Origin: Micromonospora lutea
GTDB lineage: Bacteria > Actinomycetota > Actinomycetes > Mycobacteriales > Micromonosporaceae
NCBI RefSeq assembly: GCF_016863535.1
Contig: NZ_BOPB01000002.1
Location: forward strand, 124,001-188,000
Direction: 5' to 3'
Length of the DNA stretch: 64,000 bases
Shown piece after piece: positions 26,759 through 35,240 of this stretch (positions are counted from its first letter, which is position 1; each line of letters starts with the position of its first letter). The notes beneath the pieces are model-generated. The model saw nothing but the letters and a program-made list of their open reading frames with translations. It was not told where the DNA came from and ran no database searches. Both the position numbers and the translations under genes were made by a program.

Positions 26759-28357
26759 TCAGTCCAGCTCGCTCGGGTCGATGCGGGCCTTCACCTCCGC
26801 GTGTTCAGCGAGCAGGTAGATCAGGTTGGAGCCGTCGATCAGCTCCAGCGGCTTGCCGGAGGCGAACTCGTACGACGCGGGCCCGTAACCACTGGTGGTC
26901 ACCAGGATGCCTTTGGAAGCGCCCTCGTTCTGCACTGTGCCGAAGAGGTCTCGGACCGACGAGACGTCGACGGTGTTGCGGTAGCGCTTGGCCTGGATGA
27001 CCACCTTGCCGCCGAAGATGGGCCGAGGGTCGAAGGCGACGCAGTCGACTCCGCCATCACGGGAGGGGCGGGTCTGCTTGGTGTCCAGTCCCATCTTCGC
27101 GAACAGGTTCTGGATCAGGCTCTCGAACTCGGTGGGGCTCAACTTGAGCAGGTTCGGCCGCTGGTCGAGGTCGGCCAGCACGTCGACCTCGTCGACGAAG
27201 CGTTTGTCGACCATGTCGAACTCCAGCACCGGGCGGACGGGTGCCAGCTCGGCCGGGCGCTTCGACACCGAGGCGTTGAGATGCTGCAGGCAGGAGTTGG
27301 GATCCACCATGCCGAGGTTCAGCCCGCCGAACACTTCGCGGGTGGTCCGGAGCGTCACCAGGCAGGGCTGCACGGACGCCCCGGTGCGTGGATCGGTGGT
27401 GTCGACGATGCCGTTGAAGACGATCGTGTCCACAAGCCCAGAGCGGTCGGCTTCGAAGAGTTCGTGCACGGTACGCAGCGTGAGCTGAGCCACGAGGTTC
27501 GCGTACCGCTCCTTGATTTCCTTCGCCGGCCGGGCGGCCGACGTGATCTCGTCGCGGACCTTGACGTAGCGGTACTCCCGAACCGGTGGGACGACATCAA
27601 GCGTCGGCAGGTGATACTCCACGACCAGCTGGCGGGACTCCGGGACGTACGCCAGGCGGTACTGCTGCGGGAAGTCGTCGGGGTAGACCGAGTTGCCGAG
27701 CACCATGCTGAAGTACTCGACGACCACCGCAGGCTCACCGGCGGTGAACGCGGCGGCGAATTGGTCGATCTCGGCGTTGTGCGCGGCAGCGTCCGCGTCA
27801 GCCTTGGCGCAGCGGCGCTGGTACGCCTGGTGCATCGAGGCGAGTTTGCGCTGGCGCCCGGCTTCGGCGGTCGCGTGCTCCGCCTGCGCCTGAGTAAACG
27901 CGTGCTGCGCGACGGACAGCCGCTGCTGGTATCTCGCTTCTCCCCCGAACATCTTGGCCAAGCCCCCCGGCGGTGATGGTTCGAAGCGGCGCCAATCCGG
28001 CGACGGCAGAGGGACGCCGAGCTTTCCAGGTTTGAACGGCTGATGGGTGACGCTTTTCTTCAACCGGCTGAAGTCGATGTGATCGTCAACTTCGAGAGTC
28101 GCGGCCAAGAGGTCGTCCAGCGCGTCAAGGCGAAGCTGGAGGTCCGAGTTCATGGCTGCCACCTCTGCGGCACGCGCTTCGGCGTACAGCCGCTTGCGTT
28201 CGCGTTCATTCGCAGCGGCAACGCGCTGAGCTGCCTTCTTGGCTCTCTCCGCCTCTCGCAGCAACTGCTGGTGGTGCCGGTAGGCCGCAGCCTGAGCCTG
28301 CCGCTGGGCACGCACCTGTCGTGCATGCGCCCGCTGCATCTCCTTGAGGATTCCCAC
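26759..28357 (-). CDS. Mrr-like restriction endonuclease with coiled-coil N-terminus
   Basis: 532 residues. The first 90 residues are a charged coiled coil (QRVAAANERERKRLYAEARA). A middle region of about 300 residues is not recognised. The C-terminal Mrr_cat nuclease has LSPTEFESLIQNLFAKMGL near 405, then GGVDCVAF and the catalytic QAKRYRNTV near 453, the PD-(D/E)xK pattern (E, D, QxK). Mrr-type enzymes cut foreign or modified DNA. GTG 28357 gives a start consistent with the coiled coil, with AGGAC upstream. It is the first gene of the operon with darT and darG; the 3-base gap to darT implies co-translation. Confidence 0.85.
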   Translation of the reverse strand: MGILKEMQRAHARQVRAQRQAQAAAYRHHQQLLREAERAKKAAQRVAAANERERKRLYAEARAAEVAAMNSDLQLRLDALDDLLAATLEVDDHIDFSRLKKSVTHQPFKPGKLGVPLPSPDWRRFEPSPPGGLAKMFGGEARYQQRLSVAQHAFTQAQAEHATAEAGRQRKLASMHQAYQRRCAKADADAAAHNAEIDQFAAAFTAGEPAVVVEYFSMVLGNSVYPDDFPQQYRLAYVPESRQLVVEYHLPTLDVVPPVREYRYVKVRDEITSAARPAKEIKERYANLVAQLTLRTVHELFEADRSGLVDTIVFNGIVDTTDPRTGASVQPCLVTLRTTREVFGGLNLGMVDPNSCLQHLNASVSKRPAELAPVRPVLEFDMVDKRFVDEVDVLADLDQRPNLLKLSPTEFESLIQNLFAKMGLDTKQTRPSRDGGVDCVAFDPRPIFGGKVVIQAKRYRNTVDVSSVRDLFGTVQNEGASKGILVTTSGYGPASYEFASGKPLELIDGSNLIYLLAEHAEVKARIDPSELD

Positions 28358-28706
28358 GTCTGTCCTAAGGGGTAGGAAGGTGCGGAGCCGCACCCGGCCA
28401 GCAAATCAGGAGGGCGCATCCACTCGGCTGGCAGCCACACCCTCTCGCGGTGAAGCATCCGTTCATACCCGGCGACCGAGGCGCTGCTCTGTCGCGTGCC
28501 GGACAGTTCCTTCGATCTTGTCGGAGCTGTTGAGATCAACCACCTAAACGGACAGATCGCCTGCGGCTAACCGGTCGAAAACCTAATCGAGTGGGGAGCG
28601 GTGGCGGCCCGTACGGGGTTCACATCTGGGTATCACCGACAGTAGTGTTCCCGGTATCAACAATCCTGCATGTGGGGGATTGCTGGCAAACACTGGAACT
28701 TGTAGC
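28358..28706. other. 349-base divergent intergenic region between defence operons
   Basis: Holds the palindrome at 28379 and a second short repeat, GGTATCA at 28635 and 28654. Otherwise no gene, RNA or promoter could be supported. It must contain the promoters of the minus-strand Mrr-darTG operon and the plus-strand 28707 operon. Confidence 0.6.
28379..28394. promoter_or_regulatory. Palindrome upstream of the endonuclease-darTG operon
   Basis: GGTGCGG-AG-CCGCACC, a perfect 7-bp inverted repeat 22 bases before GTG 28357. It may be the operator of the defence operon or a leader hairpin. Confidence 0.45.
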
Positions 28707-29516
28707 GTGCCCGTCGTGGTGGAGCCCATCGAAGACCTCGAAGGTCGGATCGACGACCTACGGGCTGCGGTGCGACGAGCGGTGGTAGCGCGGGACACGG
28801 CTCGCGCGAAGGCGCTGCGGGCCGAGCTGCGCGCTGCCGAGCATGACTGGGAGCTGGCCATCATCGACCTCGCCGACAACGCCGAGGCTGACCTCCAGCC
28901 CGTACGTGTCGAGGCTCCCCTGGTGTCGATGCGCGACCAGGTTCACCACGCCCTCACCCTGCTCTCCGCCCCGGCCGCACCGAAGCTGATCGCCGAGGTG
29001 CACAACGCCTTCTTCGGTGCCGCTGGCCAGAGCATCGTCCCGGGCAGGCTGACCCACCTGCGTCGCGACGAGGAGCGCTCGTTCCGCACTGCCCCGCACT
29101 CCCGGCCGTACCATCTCTGCTCGGCGCTCACCGCCGAGCACCTTGTGCCGGCGCGCGGCCTGCTGGCCGTCTCGACCTGGCCGCTGGAGCGGCGCATCAT
29201 CGGCCCGCTCAGCCTCCGGGTGGATTTCCTGACCGCCGCCATCAACGTCGCCGAGCAGGTGGCGCGGCTGCCCGAGCAAACCCTCACGGTGGCCCGCCTG
29301 CTCCGCCGGTTCGCCACCAGCATTCCCGGAGCCGTCGGCGGGCACGAGGCCGTAGAACCGGCGATCGTCGTCAAGGCCGCCCACGCGGAGCTGGTGATCC
29401 ACGCCGACGCCGACCGGTCGCAGCGCACCGCGGCGGCTGACCGGGCCCGAGAGCAGCTCGACGAGGCGGAGCAGCTCTTCGGCAACCGGCTACGGGGCGC
29501 CCGGGGGTCGGCATGA
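28707..29516 (+). CDS. Coiled-coil protein of unknown function, first gene of defence operon
   Basis: 269 residues, not recognised. The N-terminus is a coiled coil (DLEGRIDDLRAAVRRAVVAR). The middle (MRDQVHHALTLLSAPAAPKL, GRLTHLRRDEERSF) looks like a winged helix that may bind DNA. The C-terminus is helical and charged (RAREQLDEAEQLFGNRLR). GTG 28707 gives the most sensible N-terminus. The stop overlaps the next ATG (ATGA), so it is coupled to the remnant gene at 29513. A regulatory or scaffolding role in the operon is inferred only. Confidence 0.6.
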   Translation: MPVVVEPIEDLEGRIDDLRAAVRRAVVARDTARAKALRAELRAAEHDWELAIIDLADNAEADLQPVRVEAPLVSMRDQVHHALTLLSAPAAPKLIAEVHNAFFGAAGQSIVPGRLTHLRRDEERSFRTAPHSRPYHLCSALTAEHLVPARGLLAVSTWPLERRIIGPLSLRVDFLTAAINVAEQVARLPEQTLTVARLLRRFATSIPGAVGGHEAVEPAIVVKAAHAELVIHADADRSQRTAAADRAREQLDEAEQLFGNRLRGARGSA

Positions 29517-29775
29517 ACCTCGCCCAGCGGCTGGCTGCCATCCGAACCAGCAGCGTCGGCACCGCGATCGGCGGCGTCGCCCCGGCCCGACACAACGCCC
29601 GCACTTTCACGGCCCTCACTAGAAACTCGGGCTGCGGCTGGCGAGCAGTGTTCGACTGCGCCGGCGTCGACAATCAGCCCTTCGCCGCGTACACCGACCA
29701 TCCGGCGCGGTGCGGCCCGCGCCGTACGACGACCGCGTCCCGACCGCCGAGGACGCCCAGGAGGAATGCTCGTGA
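29513..29775 (+). pseudogene. Internally deleted operon gene (both ends kept)
   Basis: ATG 29513 overlaps the previous stop, and about 64 codons read sensibly (MNLAQRLAAIRTSS, PARHNARTFTALTRN, AVFDCAGVD). After about 29704 the good sequence continues in another frame as VRPAPYDDRVPTAEDAQEEC and a stop at 29773-29775. That stop overlaps the GTG of the next gene (GTGA), as expected for an authentic gene end. The original frame runs on to a meaningless Arg/Thr/Pro tail ending at 29779. The middle of the gene appears to have been deleted. From memory, the N-terminus resembles longer actinomycete proteins that may be PD-(D/E)xK-like, but I cannot verify this. Confidence 0.6.
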
Positions 29776-30827
29776 CTGATTCGACCAGCGAGATGATCCT
29801 CTACCGAACGGGTGACGGCCGTACCCAGATCCAGCTGCGAGCGGTCGACGGGACGGTCTGGCTGACCCAGGCGGATATCGCGACGCTCTTCGATACGACA
29901 CCACAGAACATTACGCAGCACATCCGAACCATCTACGCAGACGGGGAGCATCAGGAGGAACGAACCTGTAAGCAGCTCTTACAAGTTCGCCAGGAGGGCT
30001 CTCGCCAGGTACGGCGGACAGTCCAGGCCTACAACCTCGACATGATTCTGGCCGTCGGCTACCGGGTCCGGTCGCCACGTGCCGTTCAGTTCCGGCAGTG
30101 GGCGACGACGGTGCTGCGTGAATACCTGGTCAAGGGGTTCGCGCTCAACGACGAGCGGCTCAAGGAGCCGGGCGGCCATGACTACTTCGATGAGCTGCTC
30201 GCCCGCATCCGCGACATCCGGGCCTCGGAGAAGCGGTTCTACCAGAAGGTGCGGGACGTGTTCGCGCAAACCAGCGTCGACTACGACGGCAGCAGCGAGA
30301 TGGCGCGGAGGTTCTTCGCGACCATCCAGAACAAGCTGGTCTACGCGGTCACCGGCCGTACCGCAGCCGAGCTCATCGTGATGCGAGCCGACGCGGAAGC
30401 ACCGAACATGGGCCTCACCAACTGGGCCGGGGCGCGCGTGCGTAAGAGCGACGTGACGATCTCGAAGAACTATCTGAACGCCGAAGAGATCGACGAGCTG
30501 AACCGCCTGACCACTATGTTCCTGGACTACGCAGAGGACCGGACACGGCGGCGCCAGCAGATCCGGATGGCGGAGTGGGTGACCCAGACCGACCGGTTTC
30601 TCGACTTCAACGAGCGCCAGGTGCTCAACAACGCCGGACGGGTCTCCCAGGCCGACATGCAGCGCATCGCTCACGAACGCTTCGACGCCTTCGACGATCA
30701 ACGCCGAGCCCGTGAGCTCGCTGAGGCGGACCGGGAGGCAGCCGAGGAGTTCGCCGCGCTGGAGGCGGAGGCCCGGCGGCTGCTGGAGCCAGGGGAGGCA
30801 GATCACGTGGACGACTGGAAACCGTGA
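29772..30827 (+). CDS. RhuM-family protein
   Basis: 351 residues of the RhuM (virulence protein) family: ILYRTGDGRTQIQLRAVDGT, VWLTQADIATLFDTTPQNIT (helix-turn-helix), then the hallmark VQAYNLDMILAVGYRVRSPR and AVQFRQWATTVLREYLVKGF. The biochemical role of RhuM is not established; family members are common in genomic islands beside restriction genes. GTG 29772 has AGGAGG 7 bases upstream and overlaps the previous stop, so it is preferred to ATG 29766, which is too close to the ribosome site. A DUF262 gene follows 99 bases on. Confidence 0.88.
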   Translation: MTDSTSEMILYRTGDGRTQIQLRAVDGTVWLTQADIATLFDTTPQNITQHIRTIYADGEHQEERTCKQLLQVRQEGSRQVRRTVQAYNLDMILAVGYRVRSPRAVQFRQWATTVLREYLVKGFALNDERLKEPGGHDYFDELLARIRDIRASEKRFYQKVRDVFAQTSVDYDGSSEMARRFFATIQNKLVYAVTGRTAAELIVMRADAEAPNMGLTNWAGARVRKSDVTISKNYLNAEEIDELNRLTTMFLDYAEDRTRRRQQIRMAEWVTQTDRFLDFNERQVLNNAGRVSQADMQRIAHERFDAFDDQRRARELAEADREAAEEFAALEAEARRLLEPGEADHVDDWKP

Positions 30828-30926
30828 TGCCGACGGCGGCACCGCGATCACCGGAGACACCACGAAGCGCTGATCCGACTGCCGTGCCACCCACCAACAG
30901 ACGTTCAGATCCGTGAGGGAGCTGAT

Positions 30927-33257
30927 ATGAGCAAGTTGGGCACGATCCTCGACCAGATCGACTCCGGCACCGTGCTGCTGCCCGAGTTCCAGCGCGGCTA
31001 CGTGTGGAACCGGGACCAGGTCCGTGGCCTGATGCGCTCGCTCTACCTCGGTTATCCGGTCGGTGCGCTGCTGGTCTGGGAGACCGAAGCCGACCACGGG
31101 TCGGTGCGCGGCACCAGCAAGGCTGGCGGCGGAATCAAGCAGCTGCTTCTGGACGGTCAGCAGCGGATCACCTCCCTCTACGGGGTGGTGCGCGGCAAGC
31201 CGCCGGCGTTCTTCGAGGGCGACTCGGCGGCCTTCACCGGCCTGCGGTTCAACGTCGACGAGGAGACGTTCGAGTTCTACGCGCCGGCCAAGATGAGGGA
31301 CGACCCGACCTGGGTCGACGTCACCGAACTCTTCGTCAACGGCATCGAGCCGCACATCGGCAAGCTCTCGGCCGACCCGGCCACCATGCCGCACTTCGCC
31401 ACCTACATGGGCCGGCTCATCCGGCTGCGCAACATCCTCGAGCGCGAGTTCCACCAGGAGAAAATCACCGGGGCCGACAAGCGCGTCGAGGTCGTCGTCG
31501 ACATCTTCAACCGCGTCAACTCCGGCGGCACCAAGCTCTCCAAAGGCGACCTGGCGCTGGCGAAGATCTGTGCCGACTGGCCCGAAGCCCGCTCCACGAT
31601 GCGCAAGCACCTCAGCACCTGGTCGACTGCGGGATTCCAGTTCAACCTCGACTGGCTGCTGCGCAACGTCAACGCGGTGGCCACCGGCCGAGCCCAGTTC
31701 GAGGCCCTGGAAGGGGTCGGTTCGGCCGACTTCGCCCAGGCGTTGAGCTCCAGCGAGCGCTACATCAGCGGGTTCCTCGACGTGACTTCCGGACGCCTCG
31801 GGCTCGACCACGACCGGGTGCTGATGGGCCGCTACGCCTTCCCGGTGATCTCCCGCTTCCTGCACCTCAACGGCGGCTCGTTCACCGACGCCACCCAGCG
31901 TGACCGGATGCTCTTCTGGTACGTGCACGCCGCGCTGTGGGGACGCTTCGCCGGTTCGACCGAGACGATCCTGACCCAGGACTACGAGACTGTCGCGCGC
32001 AGCGGCATCGACGGCCTGATCGCCAGCCTCAGTCGGTGGCGCGGCGGCAACCTCGTCATCGATGGTCAGGACTTCGAGGGATTTGGCCGCGGTTCGCGCT
32101 TCTACCCGCTGCTCTACCTGCTCACCCGCGTGCTCGGCGCCCGCGACTTCGGCTCCGGGCTCGAGCTCAGAGCCGAGATGCTGGGCCACCTCACGTCGCT
32201 GCAGGTGCACCACATCTTTCCGAAGGCGCTGCTCTACAAGCACGGCTACGGCCGCTCCGAGGTCAACGCCGTCGCGAACTTCTCCTTCCTGACCCAGCAA
32301 ACCAACCTGGCGATCGGCAAGCGGGCGCCGGAGGACTACTTCGCCGAGACCCAGCAGAAGCACCCGGGCGCGCTCGAGTCGCAGTGGATTCCCACCGACC
32401 CGCAGCTCTGGCGCCTCGACCGCTACCGCGAGTTCCTGGCCGCCCGCCGAGAACTGTTGGCCGAGGCCGCCAACGGCTTCCTCGCCAGCCTGCGTGACGG
32501 GACCAAGCTGGCGGCCGAGCCGCTGCGGCCGGTGGTCGTGGTGGCCGAGGAGGACGACGACATCCGCGCCCGCCAGATTAAGGCGCTGGTCGAGGAGCTG
32601 ACCGCGGCCGGCTGCGCCGAACCCGCGCTGGACAGCGAAATCGCCGACCCGGCGACGGGACGTGTCCTGGGGGTGGCCGAGGCGTACTGGCCGGACGGTC
32701 TCCAACCAGGGCTCGGCAACCCGGTGATATTGGAACTCGACGCCAACCCCGACCTGCCCCGCATGGAGGAGCTCGGGTACGAGGTGTTCACCTCGGTGGA
32801 TGCGCTCCTCGGCTACGTGGCCCGGCGCAACGAGCAGGCCGCCGGACGGTCAGAGGACGACGACCACGTCGGCCCCGACGGCTCGACCGCCGAGGATGCG
32901 GCGCCGACGCATGATCCGGCGTCGGCGACCGTGCCGGCGCAGGCCGCGCCCGGCGGCACCGGCGCCGACTTCGACCGGGCAATGCGGCACCTGTACGTGG
33001 CGGCGCGCGACGAGGCCGGCTACAACGCCACGCTCTTCCTCAGCATGCTCGCCGAGCATGGCAGCATCTCCACCGCAAAGAAGCTGCTCGCCAGCCCGGT
33101 CGTGTCCGACGGGTTCGTGGCGCTGTGGGAACGCGGCCGCCTCGACCTGACGGTCGAGGCCCTGGTGACCAGGCCGGAGTTCGAGTGGCTGTTCGATCCC
33201 GCCGAGCTGGAGGTCGCGCGCACCCGCCTGCAGCAGTTCGAGTACGAGACGCGGTGA
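30927..33257 (+). CDS. GmrSD-type DUF262/HNH restriction protein
   Basis: 776 residues. The DUF262 (ParB-like nucleotide hydrolase) part has LLPEFQRGYVWNRDQVRGLM, LLLDGQQRITSLYGV and FNRVNSGGTKLSKGDLALAK. The HNH nuclease part has SLQVHHIFPKALLYK near residue 428, then FSFLTQQTNLAIGKRAPEDY. GmrSD enzymes are NTP-dependent type IV restriction systems that cut glucosylated or other modified DNA. The C-terminal 250 residues (nucleic-acid-metabolism unrelated, with DDDIRARQIKALVEELTAAG and a late helical domain) are an unusual extension. ATG 30927 is preceded by GTGAGGGAG. Confidence 0.88.
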   Translation: MSKLGTILDQIDSGTVLLPEFQRGYVWNRDQVRGLMRSLYLGYPVGALLVWETEADHGSVRGTSKAGGGIKQLLLDGQQRITSLYGVVRGKPPAFFEGDSAAFTGLRFNVDEETFEFYAPAKMRDDPTWVDVTELFVNGIEPHIGKLSADPATMPHFATYMGRLIRLRNILEREFHQEKITGADKRVEVVVDIFNRVNSGGTKLSKGDLALAKICADWPEARSTMRKHLSTWSTAGFQFNLDWLLRNVNAVATGRAQFEALEGVGSADFAQALSSSERYISGFLDVTSGRLGLDHDRVLMGRYAFPVISRFLHLNGGSFTDATQRDRMLFWYVHAALWGRFAGSTETILTQDYETVARSGIDGLIASLSRWRGGNLVIDGQDFEGFGRGSRFYPLLYLLTRVLGARDFGSGLELRAEMLGHLTSLQVHHIFPKALLYKHGYGRSEVNAVANFSFLTQQTNLAIGKRAPEDYFAETQQKHPGALESQWIPTDPQLWRLDRYREFLAARRELLAEAANGFLASLRDGTKLAAEPLRPVVVVAEEDDDIRARQIKALVEELTAAGCAEPALDSEIADPATGRVLGVAEAYWPDGLQPGLGNPVILELDANPDLPRMEELGYEVFTSVDALLGYVARRNEQAAGRSEDDDHVGPDGSTAEDAAPTHDPASATVPAQAAPGGTGADFDRAMRHLYVAARDEAGYNATLFLSMLAEHGSISTAKKLLASPVVSDGFVALWERGRLDLTVEALVTRPEFEWLFDPAELEVARTRLQQFEYETR

Positions 33258-33262
33258 CGCCC

Positions 33263-34557
33263 ATGACCGTCAGCAACCTGCTGCTTCCCCGACAGCCGGC
33301 GCCATCGCCGTCGGCTCAGGCCGAGCAGGTCATCACTGCGGTCCTGGCCGACCTGCGTTCCGGCAAGCATCGTGGCGTGGTGGCCGACTCGCCGCCCGAC
33401 GCCGGCAAGTCGACCCTGGTGGTCCGCGCCGCCATCGAGCTGGCCCGCACCGGCGAGCCACTGATCGTCATCGCGCAAACAACGAGCGCCGCCTTTCGGC
33501 GAACGACTACACCGCCACCGAGCGAATCAGGCGGTACGGGACGGTCCGGGTGGCCGCCAAGGTCGCCGACCTCGGTGGTCCCTCCGTCATCATCGGTACG
33601 GCAGCCAAGTGGTCGATGATGTCGGAAGGCTCCTGGCCCTGGGCGACCGTCGACGAGGCGTACCAGATGCGGTCGGACGCGCTGCTGCGCGTGGCCGGCC
33701 GGTTCGAGGGGGCGCTGTTCGTCGGCGACCCCGGCCAGCTCGACCCGTTCTCCACCGTCGAGACCGAACGCTGGGTCGGCCTCACCTGGGACTCGATGCA
33801 GTCCGCGGCCGCCGCGCTGCTGCGGCACAACCCGGATCTGCCGGTACACCGCCTGCCAGTGTCGTGGCGCCTGCCGCCGTCCGCCGCGCCGGTAGTCGCC
33901 GAGACGTTCTACCCGTTCACCGGCTTCCAGGCCGGCACGACCCTCGGCGAACGTTCACTCTCGTTCACCAGGGCCGGCTTCCGACACGGCAAGATCGACG
34001 CGGTGCTGGAAACGGCGGCGGCGACCGGCTGGGCACTCCACGAACTGCCCGCCCGGCACACGCTACGCACCGACGCCGAAGCCGCCGCCGCGTGCGCCGC
34101 CCTGGCCCGCCGGCTACTGGAACGCGGAGCGATCGCCGTCCCCGAACGCGAGCCCGGCGGAGCGCCGGTCACCCCCGACCGGATCGCCATCGGCGCCGCC
34201 CACCGCGACCAGGTCGCCGCCATCCGCGCCCACCTCGGTGAGGCCGAATCCGGCGTCACCGTCGACACCGCCAACCGCCTGCAAGGCCGGGAGTACGACG
34301 TGACGATCGTGCTGCACCCGCTGTCGGGGCGGCGGGATGCGACCGCGTTCCACCTGGAGTCGGGGCGGCTCTGCGTGCTCACGTCCCGGCACCGACAGGC
34401 TTGCATCGTGGTGGCGCGGGCGGGCATTGCTGAGCTGCTGGACGCCCACCCGTCGGCCGAGCCGGTGCACCTAAACGTGCCGGTCAAGTTTCCCGATGGC
34501 TGGGAGGCGAACCAAGCCGTCCTTGCCCGTCTCTCGCCCAATCGAGTAGGCCGGTGA
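33263..34557 (+). pseudogene. SF1-type AAA helicase with a -1 frameshift
   Basis: ATG 33263 opens a frame with Walker A region VVADSPPDAGKSTLVVRAA and IELARTGEPLIVIAQT. Just after, at about 33480, sense moves to another frame: NERRLSANDYTATERIRRYG, VADLGGPSVIIGTAAKW, Walker B TVDEAYQMRSDALL, FVGDPGQLDPFS, VSWRLPPSAAPVV and TANRLQGREYDVTIVLHPLS. A single lost base in CAAACAACG would restore IAQTNE, a conserved-looking SF1 stretch. No slippery heptamer is present, so programmed shifting is unlikely. Asp replaces the usual Gly before AGKS. It starts 5 bases after the DUF262 stop, so it was part of that operon. Sequencing error remains possible. Confidence 0.7.
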
Positions 34558-34566
34558 CTAAGGTTT

Positions 34567-34585
34567 GGCTTTGCTCATCAAAGCC
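34567..34585 (+). terminator. Hairpin terminator of the plus-strand defence operon
   Basis: GGCTTTG-CTCAT-CAAAGCC, a 7-bp stem 9 bases after the helicase stop, followed by a T-rich stretch (GTCTTTGTTTTGTC). This is the clearest intrinsic terminator in the window. Confidence 0.65.
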
Positions 34586-34663
34586 GCAAGAGTCTTTGTT
34601 TTGTCGGGTTCCGGACATTCTGTGGTGCTGATGGAGGCAGGAAGATAAATTCTTGGTCCGTCT

Positions 34664-35230
34664 GTGCTGCTTCGCGATCGGGCTCCAATGGAGACAATCG
34701 GATGTCGGGCACCGCTAAGCGGATCCACTGGAGTGGCTAGGGAAAGTGGGGCGTGGATATTGCCATCGAGCTGGAATTCGGCTTTGGTGTCAGGAAGCCT
34801 CGCGCTCCTACTTGTTCTGGTTGGATTGATCGCATTTATGATGGCAATGTACTTGCTTGGCTCTGCCCGAGGTGGTCAAAATCCGAATGAAGAGCAGCTG
34901 CGAGTCGCATGCATGCGTGATCACTCAAGGGACCTCGAACGATCTCTGAATCTTGCGCTTGGTGAATGCCGGTATCGAGCTGGAAGCAGCGCGGCGCCTC
35001 AAGTGCGACTGGATGCCGCTTGGCGCGTTAGGCCCAAGGATTTCCAGGGTGCAACTCGCGATATCGCCGAGGTGATTAAGTCTCGTCGCGTCGTGTCCAT
35101 TGATCTATCGCTGATGCAGCCTTACGAGGCAGCCCGGCTAATCGACTACTGCCATGGGTTGGCTGCTTGCTCGGAGGCGTGGATTTTCCGCTTGGCGGAA
35201 AGTGTAATCGTCATCTCTCATGATTCCTGA
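34664..35230 (+). CDS. Membrane-anchored SepF-like protein
   Basis: 188 residues. One membrane helix (SLALLLVLVGLIAFMMAMYL, residues about 46-65) precedes a linker, then a C-terminal domain that follows SepF closely: RPKDFQGATRDIAEVIKSRR, VVSIDLSLMQPYEAARLIDY, CHGLAACSEAWIFRLAE, VIVIS. SepF polymerises and tethers FtsZ to the membrane through an amphipathic helix; here a real membrane helix replaces it. Composition is far less GC-rich than neighbours. GTG 34664 is the first start; ATG 34688 and GTG 34732 are possible, and no strong ribosome site decides. It overlaps the next gene, so the two form a unit. Function is inferred to be conflict-related. Confidence 0.6.
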   Translation: MLLRDRAPMETIGCRAPLSGSTGVARESGAWILPSSWNSALVSGSLALLLVLVGLIAFMMAMYLLGSARGGQNPNEEQLRVACMRDHSRDLERSLNLALGECRYRAGSSAAPQVRLDAAWRVRPKDFQGATRDIAEVIKSRRVVSIDLSLMQPYEAARLIDYCHGLAACSEAWIFRLAESVIVISHDS

Positions 35231-35240
35231 CGGAGGCATT

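Noticed and set aside
29979..32705. 908-codon minus-strand open frame
   Set aside because: It is the shadow of RhuM and the DUF262 gene, both of which have all their motifs on the plus strand.
33475..33485. Programmed -1 frameshift in the SF1 helicase
   Set aside because: No X XXY YYZ heptamer fits the zero frame and no strong downstream hairpin was seen, so a simple indel or error is more likely.
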